64,000 nucleotides of DNA from Burkholderia stabilis (GTDB lineage: Bacteria; Pseudomonadota; Gammaproteobacteria; Burkholderiales; Burkholderiaceae). The stretch lies in the NCBI RefSeq assembly GCF_001742165.1, contig NZ_CP016443.1:3100001-3164000 (forward strand), in the 5' to 3' direction. Both the position numbers and the translations under genes were made by a program. The notes beneath the pieces are model-generated. The model searched no databases. It was not told the origin of the DNA and saw only the letters and a list, made by a program, of their open reading frames with translations. Positions 48,301-55,336 of this stretch are shown here, piece after piece (position 1 is the first letter of the stretch; the number at the start of each line of letters is the position of its first letter).

Positions 48301-48660
48301 GACGGTACGACCGAGAGCGGCGACGTCACGGTCATGGGCAACCTGTCCAACGCGGGCGCGCTGAGCGCGTCGAAGTCGCTTTTCGTGATGGGCAATGCGA
48401 CCAACAGCGGTACGACCGAAGGCGCCGACGTCAAGGTCGTGGGCAATCTGGTCAACCTGGGTGCGCTGCGCGCCGTGAACTCGCTCTTCGTCATGGGGAA
48501 CGTGTCCAACAACGGCGTGCTGCACGGCGGCGAGTCGGTGTTCACGATGGGCAGCCTGTACAACGGGCCGTCCGGTGTCACGAGCAGCTACGGCAACGTG
48601 TTCAGCATGGGCCGCGTGTCGGGTCCGGGCCGGGTCGTCCGCTACATGGCGCGCCCGTAA
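45373..48660 (+). CDS. TpsA exoprotein with two tandem TPS secretion domains
   Basis: A 1095-residue filamentous-hemagglutinin-type exoprotein. A signal peptide (about 1-41) is followed by a TPS domain beginning LVADPSAANRPG at residue 45, with VIVANPNGISVNGAS (NPNGI at 152-156). A proline-rich linker of nine 13-residue units occupies 409-525. A second, complete TPS-type domain starts at residue 536 with LVADPSTNNRPG and NPNGI at 643-647. The spacing is exactly 491 codons. The C-terminal half is beta-helix-type, ending in five 35-residue repeats at about 882-1056. It lacks a Cys-rich or toxin C-terminus, so it is probably an adhesin. The start may also be 45379. Confidence 0.9.
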   Translation: MTMKHQQQFPRPRAATPFARTALAAALTVAMPILAVQTASAQPALVADPSAANRPGLGVASNGTPIVDINAANAAGVSINRFLDYNVGANGLVLNNSVGRTNTQLAGAIDGNAQLGGRSAQVILNQVTGGNASVLAGATEVAGQKARVIVANPNGISVNGASFINANRASVVAGTVEFDQNGSIQLFRTDNGRITIDGDGIDARGQDQLDLVARTLEVNAAVQAKRLVAVGQKGRALIEQPNLPMFMPSLDSDAVDVAIDVSKLGSMHADSILMRGASAGVGVNVAGKVEALTGKLELLSDGKIRVAANGHMSAAGELTATNTLENAGTITGGKLTLLKAVANTGTLHADGKLDVTADVSNTGSIYGGSGVQIAGNLHQDAPGIVGANGKVTVTGQITGSGTISENMTKPPVDPEPPVAETKPPVDPEPPVAETKPPVDPEPPVAETKPPVDPEPPVAETKPPVDPEPPVAETKPPVDPEPPVAETKPPVDPEPPVAETKPPVDPEPPVAETKPPVEPEHPVAETEPPVTETNPKLVADPSTNNRPGIDVALNGTPLVDINAPNFAGISLNRFLDYNVGANGLVLNNSVDRTNTRLAGSIAGNGRLGGRSARVILNQVTGGNASVLAGTTEVAGQNARVIVANPNGISVNGASFVNANRVSLVAGTTGFDLFGNVARFHTDDGGITIDGAGLDARGANQLDLVSRTLKVDGAVQAKKLVAVAQQGTASIEKSKLQTTAWPTAGETPDVAIDVSGAGSLQANEISLVGASAKTGVKIAGMVDASAGTASIVSSGTATIESGGQLQAGAVSVSGALDNHGTVRGDAVDVSGTLRNDGTVRGRSVRIAGNVTNAGSLSSIGALDILGHLSNNGVDSVVSGRNVKVLGTATNTGTLRADNRITAIGNVTNDGTLEGAEVKVMGNLTNAGALRASDSLFVASNATNNGTTEGAAVKVMGELTNTGALHASKSLFVMGNATNDGTTESGDVTVMGNLSNAGALSASKSLFVMGNATNSGTTEGADVKVVGNLVNLGALRAVNSLFVMGNVSNNGVLHGGESVFTMGSLYNGPSGVTSSYGNVFSMGRVSGPGRVVRYMARP
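46597..46947 (+). repeat. Tandem 39-base repeats encoding a proline-rich linker
   Basis: Eight near-identical 39-base units (46597-46908), each encoding KPPVDPEPPVAET, and a ninth degenerate unit (46909-46947). Copies differ mainly by silent C/T changes in the GTC/GTT, GAC/GAT and GCC/GCT codons, showing both recent expansion and selection on the protein. The copy number is likely to vary between strains. Outer units fade into the second TPS domain. Confidence 0.93.
48016..48540 (+). repeat. Five 105-base repeats in the TpsA C-terminal region
   Basis: Five consecutive units with a period of exactly 105 bases (starts at 48016, 48121, 48226, 48331, 48436). Each encodes a 35-residue unit of the form MGNLTNAGALRASKSLFVMG-N-TNNGT-EG. 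They are coils of the predicted beta-helix shaft. Confidence 0.85.
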
Positions 48661-49098
48661 TCCGTCGACTTCGTTAGACGGGCTCCGTCGGTCGCCCCTC
48701 GCAGGGGCGGCCTGATGGTGGCATCGCGCCGGGGCACGGCCGTATCGCCCCGGCGCGATGCATTTCTGCGGCACTTCGGGCTTCGCCTGCGACGTCGAAG
48801 TGCCGCGTCGCATCTGCATTCGTTCACTTCCGCTTCCTCGGCGATCGATCCGCCCGCGCGACGTTTCCCGGCACATCCATTCGGGCAAGCGACATCGCTG
48901 CGCACGCGCTTGCAGCAACCGGTGCGGCCGGCGTCGGGCATTCGCTATCGCACGGATTGAAAAAGCCTATTGGGGGATGCGAACACGAGCGCCTAGATTG
49001 GAGAGCACGACGTGTTCGCCTCGGCAAACGCATCGTTCCCCACATACTTCATCGGCCCGGCTCGACACGCGGCCGCGCCGACTCGAACGGAGGCGCAA
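48661..49098. other. Intergenic region with tandem hairpins downstream of TpsA
   Basis: This 438-base stretch starts with the three successive inverted repeats described separately (48693-48806). The right part should carry the promoter of the rubrerythrin gene, but no clear -35/-10 pair was found. The Shine-Dalgarno of that gene (GGAGGCGCAA) lies at 49089-49098. No gene is supported. Confidence 0.45.
48721..48761 (+). terminator. Long hairpin downstream of TpsA gene
   Basis: GCATCGCGCCGGGGC (48721-48735) pairs perfectly with GCCCCGGCGCGATGC (48747-48761), an 11-base loop apart. It is flanked by two other inverted repeats: CGCCCCT-CGC-AGGGGCG at 48693-48709 and GCGGCACTTCG with CGAAGTGCCGC at 48768-48806. 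None has a long T run, so function as an intrinsic terminator is uncertain; mRNA 3'-end protection is also possible. Confidence 0.6.
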
Positions 49099-49521
49099 AT
49101 GGCTCAACTCAAGGGCAGCAAAACCGAAGAGAACCTGAAAGCCGCATTCGCGGGCGAATCGCAGGCGAATCGGCGCTATCTGTATTTCGCTTCGAAGGCT
49201 GACGTCGAAGGCCAGAACGACGTCGCCGCGCTGTTCCGTTCGACCGCCGAAGGCGAAACCGGCCATGCGCACGGCCATCTCGAATATCTGGAAGCAGTCG
49301 GCGATCCGGCCACGGGCTTGCCGTTCGGTTCGTCGCGGCTGAATCTCGAAGCGGCGATCGCCGGCGAAACGCACGAATACACCGACATGTATCCGGGCAT
49401 GGCGAAGACGGCGCGCGACGAAGGTTTCGACGAAATCGCGAACTGGTTCGAGACGCTCGCGAAGGCCGAACGCAGCCACGCGAACCGTTATACGAAGGCG
49501 CTGGACAGCCTCGTCGACTGA
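49099..49521 (+). CDS. Rubrerythrin family di-iron protein (no rubredoxin domain)
   Basis: A 140-residue ferritin-like protein. It starts [20 protein letters not shown] and has the two E-x-x-H helix pairs expected for a di-iron site ([34 protein letters not shown]). It ends without the C-terminal rubredoxin domain of classical rubrerythrins. Family members reduce H2O2 in peroxide defence. It is followed by an Fe-S oxidoreductase and DUF3501 gene, which may supply electrons. Confidence 0.9.
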   Translation: MAQLKGSKTEENLKAAFAGESQANRRYLYFASKADVEGQNDVAALFRSTAEGETGHAHGHLEYLEAVGDPATGLPFGSSRLNLEAAIAGETHEYTDMYPGMAKTARDEGFDEIANWFETLAKAERSHANRYTKALDSLVD

Positions 49522-49627
49522 CGGGCCGCCGGCCCGGCGGCCCGCAAGCGGCCGTCCTCTCGTTCATCGCTGCCCGCATCGAGCGGGCGGCGTGCTCGCG
49601 CGCATGCGCGCCACGCTGGAGCGCCCC

Positions 49628-50965
49628 ATGCCCCACAAGGAAGGCAGTCTCGAAGCCCCGACCCGGCATCCGCTCGACTGGCAGTCCGACGCGTTCTACG
49701 ACCAGGCCGCGATCGATGCGGAAATGACGCGCGTGTTCGACATCTGTGCCGGATGCCGGCGCTGCGTGTCGCTGTGCGGCGCGTTTCCCGCGCTGTTCGA
49801 TCTCGTCGACGATACGCCGATGGGCGATATCGAGGAAGTGCCGAAGGACGCATTCGGCAAGGTCGTCGACCAGTGTTATCTGTGCGACCTCTGCTACATG
49901 ACGAAATGCCCGTACGTGCCGCCGCATGCATGGAACGTCGACTTTCCGCACCTGATGCTGCGCGGCAAGGCTGCGCGCTACAAACGCGGCGAAGTCGCGC
50001 TGCGCGACAAGGTGCTGTCGAACACCGATGCGCTCGGCCATTTCGCGGGCATCCCGATCGTCACGCAGACGATGAACGCGGTGAACCGCACGCCGCCCGC
50101 GCGCCATGCGCTCGAAGCGGCGCTCGGCGTCGATCGCAAGGCGTGGCTGCCGGAATTCGCGCCGCGCAAGTTCCGGCGCACCGCGAAGCGCTCGGACCAG
50201 CCGCCCGTGCGCGATGGCGAGCGCACGCCCGGCAAGGTCGCGATCTACGCGACGTGCTACGTGAATTTCAACGAGCCCGGCATCGGCCACGACTTGCTCG
50301 CGATCCTTGCGCACAACGACATTCCGTACGAGCTCGTCACGCGCGAAGCCTGCTGCGGGATGCCGCTGCTCGAGCAGGGCAACCTCGCCGGTGTCGCGGC
50401 GAAGAAAGACGTGAACATGCCCGTGCTCGAACGGTATGCGCGCGACGGCTACGCGCTGATCGGCGCGATTCCGAGCTGCGTGCTGATGTACAAGAGCGAG
50501 CTGCCGCTGATGTTCCCGGGCGACGCGGCCGTGCGCGCGGTGGCCGATGCCTTCTGGGACCCGTTCGAATACGTGATCGCGCGGCATCGCGACGGGCTGC
50601 TGAAGACCGATTTCAAGACCGGCCTCGGCACCGTGTCGTATCACGTGCCGTGCCATGCGCGCGTGCAGAACATCGGCCGCAAGACGGCCGACGCGCTGTC
50701 GCTCGTGCCGGACACGCGCGTAAACGTCGTCGAGCGCTGTTCGGGCCACGCGGGCACGTTCGGCGTGAAGAAGGAATTCCATGCGGACGCGATGCGGATC
50801 GGCACGCCCGTGTTCAAGGCGATGGCCGAGCCGCAGCCCGATTTCGTATCGTCGGACTGCGCGCTGGCCGGCCATCACATCGTGCAGGGCATCGACGAGA
50901 AGGGGTTGCCGGCCGCGCCGCTCGCGCATCCGCTCACGCTGCTGCGCCGCGCATACGGTATTTGA
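49628..50965 (+). CDS. Heterodisulfide reductase-related Fe-S oxidoreductase
   Basis: A 445-residue Fe-S protein of the GlpC/HdrD type. Two [4Fe-4S] motifs lie near the N-terminus: CAGCRRCVSLC (about 42-52) and CYLCDLCYMTKCPY (about 82-93). Two CCG/cysteine-rich (CCG) regions follow in EACCGMPLLEQG and YHVPCHARVQN, with ERCSGHAGT. Such proteins pass electrons between ferredoxin-like centres and thiol or quinone partners. ATG at 49628 is chosen after CTGGAGCG; 49592 or 49604 are alternatives. It is between the rubrerythrin and DUF3501 genes on one strand. Confidence 0.86.
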   Translation: MPHKEGSLEAPTRHPLDWQSDAFYDQAAIDAEMTRVFDICAGCRRCVSLCGAFPALFDLVDDTPMGDIEEVPKDAFGKVVDQCYLCDLCYMTKCPYVPPHAWNVDFPHLMLRGKAARYKRGEVALRDKVLSNTDALGHFAGIPIVTQTMNAVNRTPPARHALEAALGVDRKAWLPEFAPRKFRRTAKRSDQPPVRDGERTPGKVAIYATCYVNFNEPGIGHDLLAILAHNDIPYELVTREACCGMPLLEQGNLAGVAAKKDVNMPVLERYARDGYALIGAIPSCVLMYKSELPLMFPGDAAVRAVADAFWDPFEYVIARHRDGLLKTDFKTGLGTVSYHVPCHARVQNIGRKTADALSLVPDTRVNVVERCSGHAGTFGVKKEFHADAMRIGTPVFKAMAEPQPDFVSSDCALAGHHIVQGIDEKGLPAAPLAHPLTLLRRAYGI

Positions 50966-50996
50966 GCCGATGCCGGCCGATTCACGAGGACATCCC

Positions 50997-51578
50997 ATGA
51001 CGCTGACCCGCGACTCCCTGCTGACGCTCGAAGCGTACGCGAAGATCCGCAGGACCGAACACGCGCGGCTCGTCGCGTACAAGCGCCGCCGCGCGGTGGC
51101 GCTCGGCAACCACCTGCGCTTCCTGTTCGAGGACGAAACGACGATCCGCTATCAGATCCAGGAGATGCTGCACATCGAGAAGATCTTCGACGAGGCCGGT
51201 ATCGAAGGCGAGCTGGAAGCGTATCTGCCGCTCGTGCCCGACGGCACCAACCTGAAGGCGACGCTGCAGATCGAGTACGAGCACGAAGTCGAGCGGCGCG
51301 CGGCGCTTGCACGGCTGATCGGCGTCGAGGATCGCGTGTATCTGCAGGTCGACGGGCACGCGAACGTCTACGCGATCGCCGACGAGGATCTCGAGCGCGA
51401 CACCGCCGAGAAGACGTCGGCCGTGCACTTCGTGCGCTTCGAACTCGACGCGCCGATGCGCGCGGCGCTCAAGGGCGGGGCGGCGCTGTCGATCGGTTGC
51501 GATCACCCGGCCTACACGATGCCGCCGCAGCGCGTGGTGGCAGACGTGAGCACATCGCTGGCCGGCGATCTGCGCTGA
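50997..51578 (+). CDS. DUF3501 family protein
   Basis: A 193-residue protein of unknown function. It begins MTLTRDSLLTLEAYAKIRR and contains RTEHARLVAYKRRRAVALGN and a late SAVHFVRFELDAPMRAALKGG. It ends with a CDHPAY segment. DUF3501 proteins are found next to rubrerythrin and HdrD-like Fe-S genes, as here, so it is a likely partner in the same electron-transfer or peroxide-defence unit. It is 31 bases after the Fe-S gene. Confidence 0.86.
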   Translation: MTLTRDSLLTLEAYAKIRRTEHARLVAYKRRRAVALGNHLRFLFEDETTIRYQIQEMLHIEKIFDEAGIEGELEAYLPLVPDGTNLKATLQIEYEHEVERRAALARLIGVEDRVYLQVDGHANVYAIADEDLERDTAEKTSAVHFVRFELDAPMRAALKGGAALSIGCDHPAYTMPPQRVVADVSTSLAGDLR

Positions 51579-51824
51579 CGCGACCGCGGCGCGTCCCGCG
51601 CGCCGCATGCCGCTTTTCTCCGTTCCGACCCGAAGCAGGCTTTCCGCATGCGTCGCATCGTGCCTGCTCGCCCGGTCGCCGCGAAGATGTAACAGACGTC
51701 ACCAGACGTCGCGCGCTTGCATGCGGGGAAACAATGTGCATTCCGCGTCACCGTGTTTTCATCACTCGCGGAGAAACAATAAAAAGATTGTGCATGGGGA
51801 TAATTCAATTCAATGGATATTGAA

Positions 51825-51878
51825 TGATTTACCGATTCGTGAATATCTTGTTACCAATTTTTCCCTGATTTACCGATT
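51825..51878 (+). repeat. 13-base direct repeat with 41-base period
   Basis: TGATTTACCGATT occurs at 51825-51837 and identically at 51866-51878. The 41-base period is close to four helical turns, as expected for two co-bound protein sites on one face of DNA. It is AT-rich in a high-GC genome. The bound protein is unknown. Confidence 0.6.
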
Positions 51879-52085
51879 TTATGCAGCGATTCCCGGGATT
51901 TTTGCCGGCAAGGGTCGGAACAGCTCGGGAAGCCCAGCCAGCGGGCATTCTTCATACCCTGCGGAGCCCCGCCAGACGGGCCTTTGCAGCGGCCGGCATA
52001 AAGATCTCGCAAAAAAATTCAAGCGTAAATTGATTACCCATCCATGGCGGGTTGTTTCAGTGCGTAACATTAAGTCATTGTCATA

Positions 52086-52113
52086 TTGAGATAAACCCTG
52101 AGGATGGTATGCT
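52086..52113 (+). promoter_or_regulatory. Candidate sigma-70 promoter upstream of the transposase-domain gene
   Basis: TTGAGA (52086-52091) and TATGCT (52108-52113) are spaced by 16 bases. They lie about 200 bases before the start codon; the leader between contains a strong hairpin. Confidence 0.45.
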
Positions 52114-52315
52114 TCGTGCACAAAAATTCCCACATTGGAGTGAGACCGTGATTTGTGCGCCATTGCCGGGAATGCCGGCACCGTGAAAGTGCGGTGCCGG
52201 ACCGGCGTGCACAACACCGGATAACCATAATGTGCAACCTGGCCGCCCCGCGACGCGATGTGTCGCGACGGCGCCGCCAATCGCAGCCCGGCCTGGCTGC
52301 GTGGAGAGATCTACT

Positions 52316-53257
52316 ATGTTCTTCGATGAGCTTAACGATGAAGAGTGGTTTCGTCTTTCAACGCTGATCGCCGATGAACCCATCCGGCTGAATCGTCGTG
52401 GGCGTCCACGAGCCGAACCGCGCGTCGTCGCCAACGCGGTGCTCTGGATCCTGACGACCGGTGAAGCCTGGTCCAAGCTGCCCGGTCGTTATCCGTCCGG
52501 GCCGACGTGCCGTCGTCGCTACGAGGAGTGGCTCGCGAGCGGCACGCTGCTGCAGATGATCGACGTGCTGACCCAGTTCAGCGGGCGCACGTTCGCGTAT
52601 ATTCCGCCGCCGCCGGTGCCGGTCGTGCCCGCCCGTCGCGCGGAGCCCGTGCCCGACAACGATCGTTTGCGCGGCGTGTTCTGGCAAAACCCCGAGTCGT
52701 GGCAATTGCCGGTCGCGCAGGCAAACGTTTGGGAGGGCGAAGGTGCGTCGCTGAGCGCGATGCCGGACGACGAAGTGGCCGATCCGGCCCGTGCGTCGTT
52801 CGTGGTGCCCGGTACGCCGGCGGCGGAGTTGCGTCATGCGCGCGCGTCGTCGGCGAGCTTCGCCGCGGCCGAACCGCAGGTCGACGAGTATCGCGGCTAT
52901 ACGATTTCCGGCATCGCACAGCCCGTGCAGAACCTGATGTATCGCGCGTGGGCCGAGATCTCGCAGGATGACCGGCGCGTCGAGCGCTCGGGCCTCATCG
53001 GTCCGCGCTTCACCGATGCGGAGGAAGCGGAGCAGTTCGCGCTCGACTGGGCGCGCCAGTGGATCGATCGCCACGGCGCGAGCGACGAGCCGGCGCGCGC
53101 GCCGCAAAGCGAGGTGCTGGCCGGCCTGTCTGCGCTGGCGCGTGCGGAGTCGGACATCAAGCGCTTCATCGCCGAGCGTCACGCGGGCGCGTTGTCCGAA
53201 AGCCGCAACGATCCGGTGCAGTCGGAGCGCCGCGAATACGCCTACCGCGTAGGTTGA
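52316..53257 (+). CDS. Protein with IS5-type transposase N-terminal (DUF4096) domain, domesticated
   Basis: A 313-residue protein. Residues 1-90 match the N-terminal DNA-binding domain of IS5/IS402-type transposases: DEEWFRLSTLIADEP, RRGRPRAEPRVVANAVLWIL, TTGEAWSKLPGRYPSGPTC and RRRYEEWLASGTLLQMIDVL. The DDE catalytic domain is absent. Instead a proline-rich linker leads to an unrelated C-terminal region of about 200 residues, including DEYRGYTISGIAQPVQNLMYRAWAEI and DAEEAEQFALDWARQWIDRHG. No terminal inverted repeats or target duplications are seen. It is therefore likely a domesticated DNA-binding protein. It is adjacent to the bce cluster. A GTGGAGAGAT Shine-Dalgarno supports the start. 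Confidence 0.75.
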   Translation: MFFDELNDEEWFRLSTLIADEPIRLNRRGRPRAEPRVVANAVLWILTTGEAWSKLPGRYPSGPTCRRRYEEWLASGTLLQMIDVLTQFSGRTFAYIPPPPVPVVPARRAEPVPDNDRLRGVFWQNPESWQLPVAQANVWEGEGASLSAMPDDEVADPARASFVVPGTPAAELRHARASSASFAAAEPQVDEYRGYTISGIAQPVQNLMYRAWAEISQDDRRVERSGLIGPRFTDAEEAEQFALDWARQWIDRHGASDEPARAPQSEVLAGLSALARAESDIKRFIAERHAGALSESRNDPVQSERREYAYRVG

Positions 53258-53337
53258 GCGCCGCCGCGGCGCGATGCGCGGGCCGTCGTGTGCCACGACG
53301 CCCGCGCGCAAGCCTCGTCTCTCCATGCTTGCCGCAC

Positions 53338-53370
53338 CCGGGAGCGCCGCTGTCGAAGCGGCGCTCCCGG
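53338..53370. terminator. Perfect 13-base stem between convergent genes
   Basis: CCGGGAGCGCCGC (53338-53350) pairs perfectly with GCGGCGCTCCCGG (53358-53370) across a 7-base loop. It lies between the transposase-domain gene and bceA, which converge. It has no U run on either strand, so its action as a terminator is inferred from position. Confidence 0.6.
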
Positions 53371-53381
53371 TGCTTGTTGCG

Positions 53382-54908
53382 TCATTGCCGGCCGTAGGTG
53401 TCGTCGAAGCGAACGATGTCGTCCTCGCCGAGATAGGCGCCCGACTGCACTTCGATCAGCTCGAGCGGCATCTTGCCCGGGTTCTCCAGGCGATGCGAGA
53501 CGCCGAGCGGGATATACGTCGATTCGTTTTCGGACAGCAGGAAGGTTTCGTCGCCGCGCGTGATGCGCGCGGTGCCGCGCACGACGATCCAGTGTTCGGC
53601 GCGATGGTGGTGCATCTGCAGCGACAGTCGCGCACCGGGCTTCACGACGATGCGTTTCACCTGGAAGCGCTCGCCCGTGTCGACCGAGTCGTAATGGCCC
53701 CACGGACGATGCACCTTGCGGTGATCGGTCGCTTCCGCGCCGCGTTGCGCCTTGATGCGCCCGACGATCTTCTTCACGTCCTGCACGCGCGACTTGTCGG
53801 CGACGAGCACGGCGTCGGGCGTTTCGACGACGACGAGGTTCTGCGTGCCCACGCAGGCGACGAGCCGGCTTTCGGAATGCGCGAAGGTCGATCCGGCATC
53901 TTCGAACAGCACGTTGCCGCGCCCGACGTTCTCGGCATCGTCCTTCGGCAGGATCTGCCAGATCGCGTCCCACGAGCCGACGTCCGACCAGCCCGCATCG
54001 AGCGGCACGACGACGCTTTCGCACAGTTGCGGCAGGCTCGCGAGCGGCTCCATCACCGCGTAGTCGATCGAGTTCGACGGCGACGCGGCGAACGCATCGC
54101 GATCGACGCGGAAGAAATCGCCATCGGCCTTGCCCTGTGCGACGGCCTGTTCGCAGGCTGCGTGGATCGCGGGTTCGAGATGGCGGATCGCCTTCAGCCA
54201 CACCGACGCGCGGACGATGAAGATGCCGCTGTTCCACCAGTATTCGCCGGATGCGACGTACTGCTGCGCGAGTTCGAGATGCGGTTTTTCGACGAAACGG
54301 TCGAGGCGGCGCACGTCGAGGCTGCCGGTCGCGGCGTCGCCGAGCGGCGCGCCGACGCGGATGTAGCCGTAGCCGGTTTCCGCGTGCTTCGGCACGATGC
54401 CCATCGTCGCGATCTTGCCTTGCGCCGCGCAGTGCACGCCGGCCGCGACGGCCGCGTGAAAGCGCGGCAGGTCGGCGACGGCATGGTCGGCCGGCATCAC
54501 GGTCATCACGGCATCGTTACCGCCGGCGACGAGGCGCAGCGCGGCGAGCGTCAGCGCGGGCGCGGTGTCGCGGCCGAGCGGCTCGAGCATGATCGTGGCG
54601 GGCTTGGTCGTCAGGCGCAGCTGTTCGGCGGTCGTGAAGCGGTGATCCTCGCCGCACACGATCAGCACGTCATCATTCAGCGGATGGCTGGCCGCGAGGC
54701 CGTCGAGGCGCAGCGCGGTCGACTGCAGCAGCGAATGATCGCCGAGCAGGCCGATCAGCTGTTTCGGAAAACGTTCGCGCGACATCGGCCACAGACGCGT
54801 GCCGGAACCGCCGGCAAGAATCACCGGCTGCACGGCGACGCGCGCGCCGACGGCGGTTGCGGCGGAAGAAGAAGGGCGCGTTTCGGCTGTCACGGCCGGA
54901 GCATTCAT
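53382..54908 (-). CDS. bceA: Mannose-1-phosphate guanylyltransferase / mannose-6-phosphate isomerase BceA
   Basis: A 508-residue bifunctional enzyme making GDP-mannose precursor. The N-terminal pyrophosphorylase has VILAGGSGTRLWPMSRERFP and the FVEKP motif. The C-terminal cupin-type isomerase domain has QMHHHRAEHWIVVRGTARIT, with zinc-binding histidines. This matches BceA of the cepacian cluster and AlgA/ManC-like proteins. The ATG at 54908 follows a GGAGAG sequence. It is transcribed away from the rest of the bce genes, across a 428-base region. Confidence 0.93.
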   Translation of the reverse strand: MNAPAVTAETRPSSSAATAVGARVAVQPVILAGGSGTRLWPMSRERFPKQLIGLLGDHSLLQSTALRLDGLAASHPLNDDVLIVCGEDHRFTTAEQLRLTTKPATIMLEPLGRDTAPALTLAALRLVAGGNDAVMTVMPADHAVADLPRFHAAVAAGVHCAAQGKIATMGIVPKHAETGYGYIRVGAPLGDAATGSLDVRRLDRFVEKPHLELAQQYVASGEYWWNSGIFIVRASVWLKAIRHLEPAIHAACEQAVAQGKADGDFFRVDRDAFAASPSNSIDYAVMEPLASLPQLCESVVVPLDAGWSDVGSWDAIWQILPKDDAENVGRGNVLFEDAGSTFAHSESRLVACVGTQNLVVVETPDAVLVADKSRVQDVKKIVGRIKAQRGAEATDHRKVHRPWGHYDSVDTGERFQVKRIVVKPGARLSLQMHHHRAEHWIVVRGTARITRGDETFLLSENESTYIPLGVSHRLENPGKMPLELIEVQSGAYLGEDDIVRFDDTYGRQ

Positions 54909-55336
54909 GGTGACACTCTCCACGGTTGAAGTCAGTGCCTGTCGTTGTAGCATGAAGTAAATCGACAATAAAACCGGACCAATTACCTGATATTCGCCAT
55001 TTGATCACCCGGGAAAATTTTCCCCGATCGCATCGGATGCCAATAAAAAAGTAAAAAATAAATCGATGAATCAGCCGGACATGACCGCCCGCAAAGGGTG
55101 AGCGTAAATCGTAAAGATTCCGAAAATTTCCCGGATCATGAACGATTCGGGAAAACGTGCCGATTTAATTCAAAAAGATCGCGGCAAGAATTTCCGATTA
55201 TTTTTCGAAATACTTGTGCGCTTGAGGCGCGATTTTCTTGCCGGTTCAATAGCGTCATGCAACGTTTGAATCGAAGGTGCGGCATGGGCCGCACGAGGAG
55301 CTGTTCGGCAAACGCCTGTTCAAAGAGGAAGCAGAC
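54909..55336. promoter_or_regulatory. Divergent bceA-bceB regulatory region
   Basis: This 428-base AT-rich region controls bceA (leftward) and bceB onward (rightward). It contains the perfect palindrome GGGAAAATTTTCCC at 55011-55024 and a second inverted repeat TTTCCCG-N14-CGGGAAA at 55127-55154, sharing the CGGGAAA core. A protein dimer may recognise both. An A-rich block at about 55040-55070 could bend DNA. No gene is supported; exact promoters could not be fixed. Confidence 0.55.

Larger units (their letters stand above)
51579..52315. other. Long AT-rich intergenic region upstream of transposase-domain gene
   Basis: This 737-base region is AT-rich and gene-free. It contains a 13-base direct repeat TGATTTACCGATT at 51825-51837 and 51866-51878 (41-base spacing), a candidate promoter at 52086-52113, and a strong 9-base hairpin CCGGCACCG-N8-CGGTGCCGG at 52175-52200 inside the presumed leader. 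Confidence 0.5.

Noticed and set aside
45322..48918. A 1198-codon open frame on the minus strand opposite TpsA
   Set aside because: It is the antisense shadow of the GC-rich, repetitive TpsA gene: its composition is Arg/His-rich and repetitive, it has no Shine-Dalgarno, and the plus-strand protein has clear domains.
52316..53257. Annotation as an active IS5-family transposase
   Set aside because: Only the N-terminal domain is present; there is no DDE domain, no inverted repeats and no flanking target duplication.
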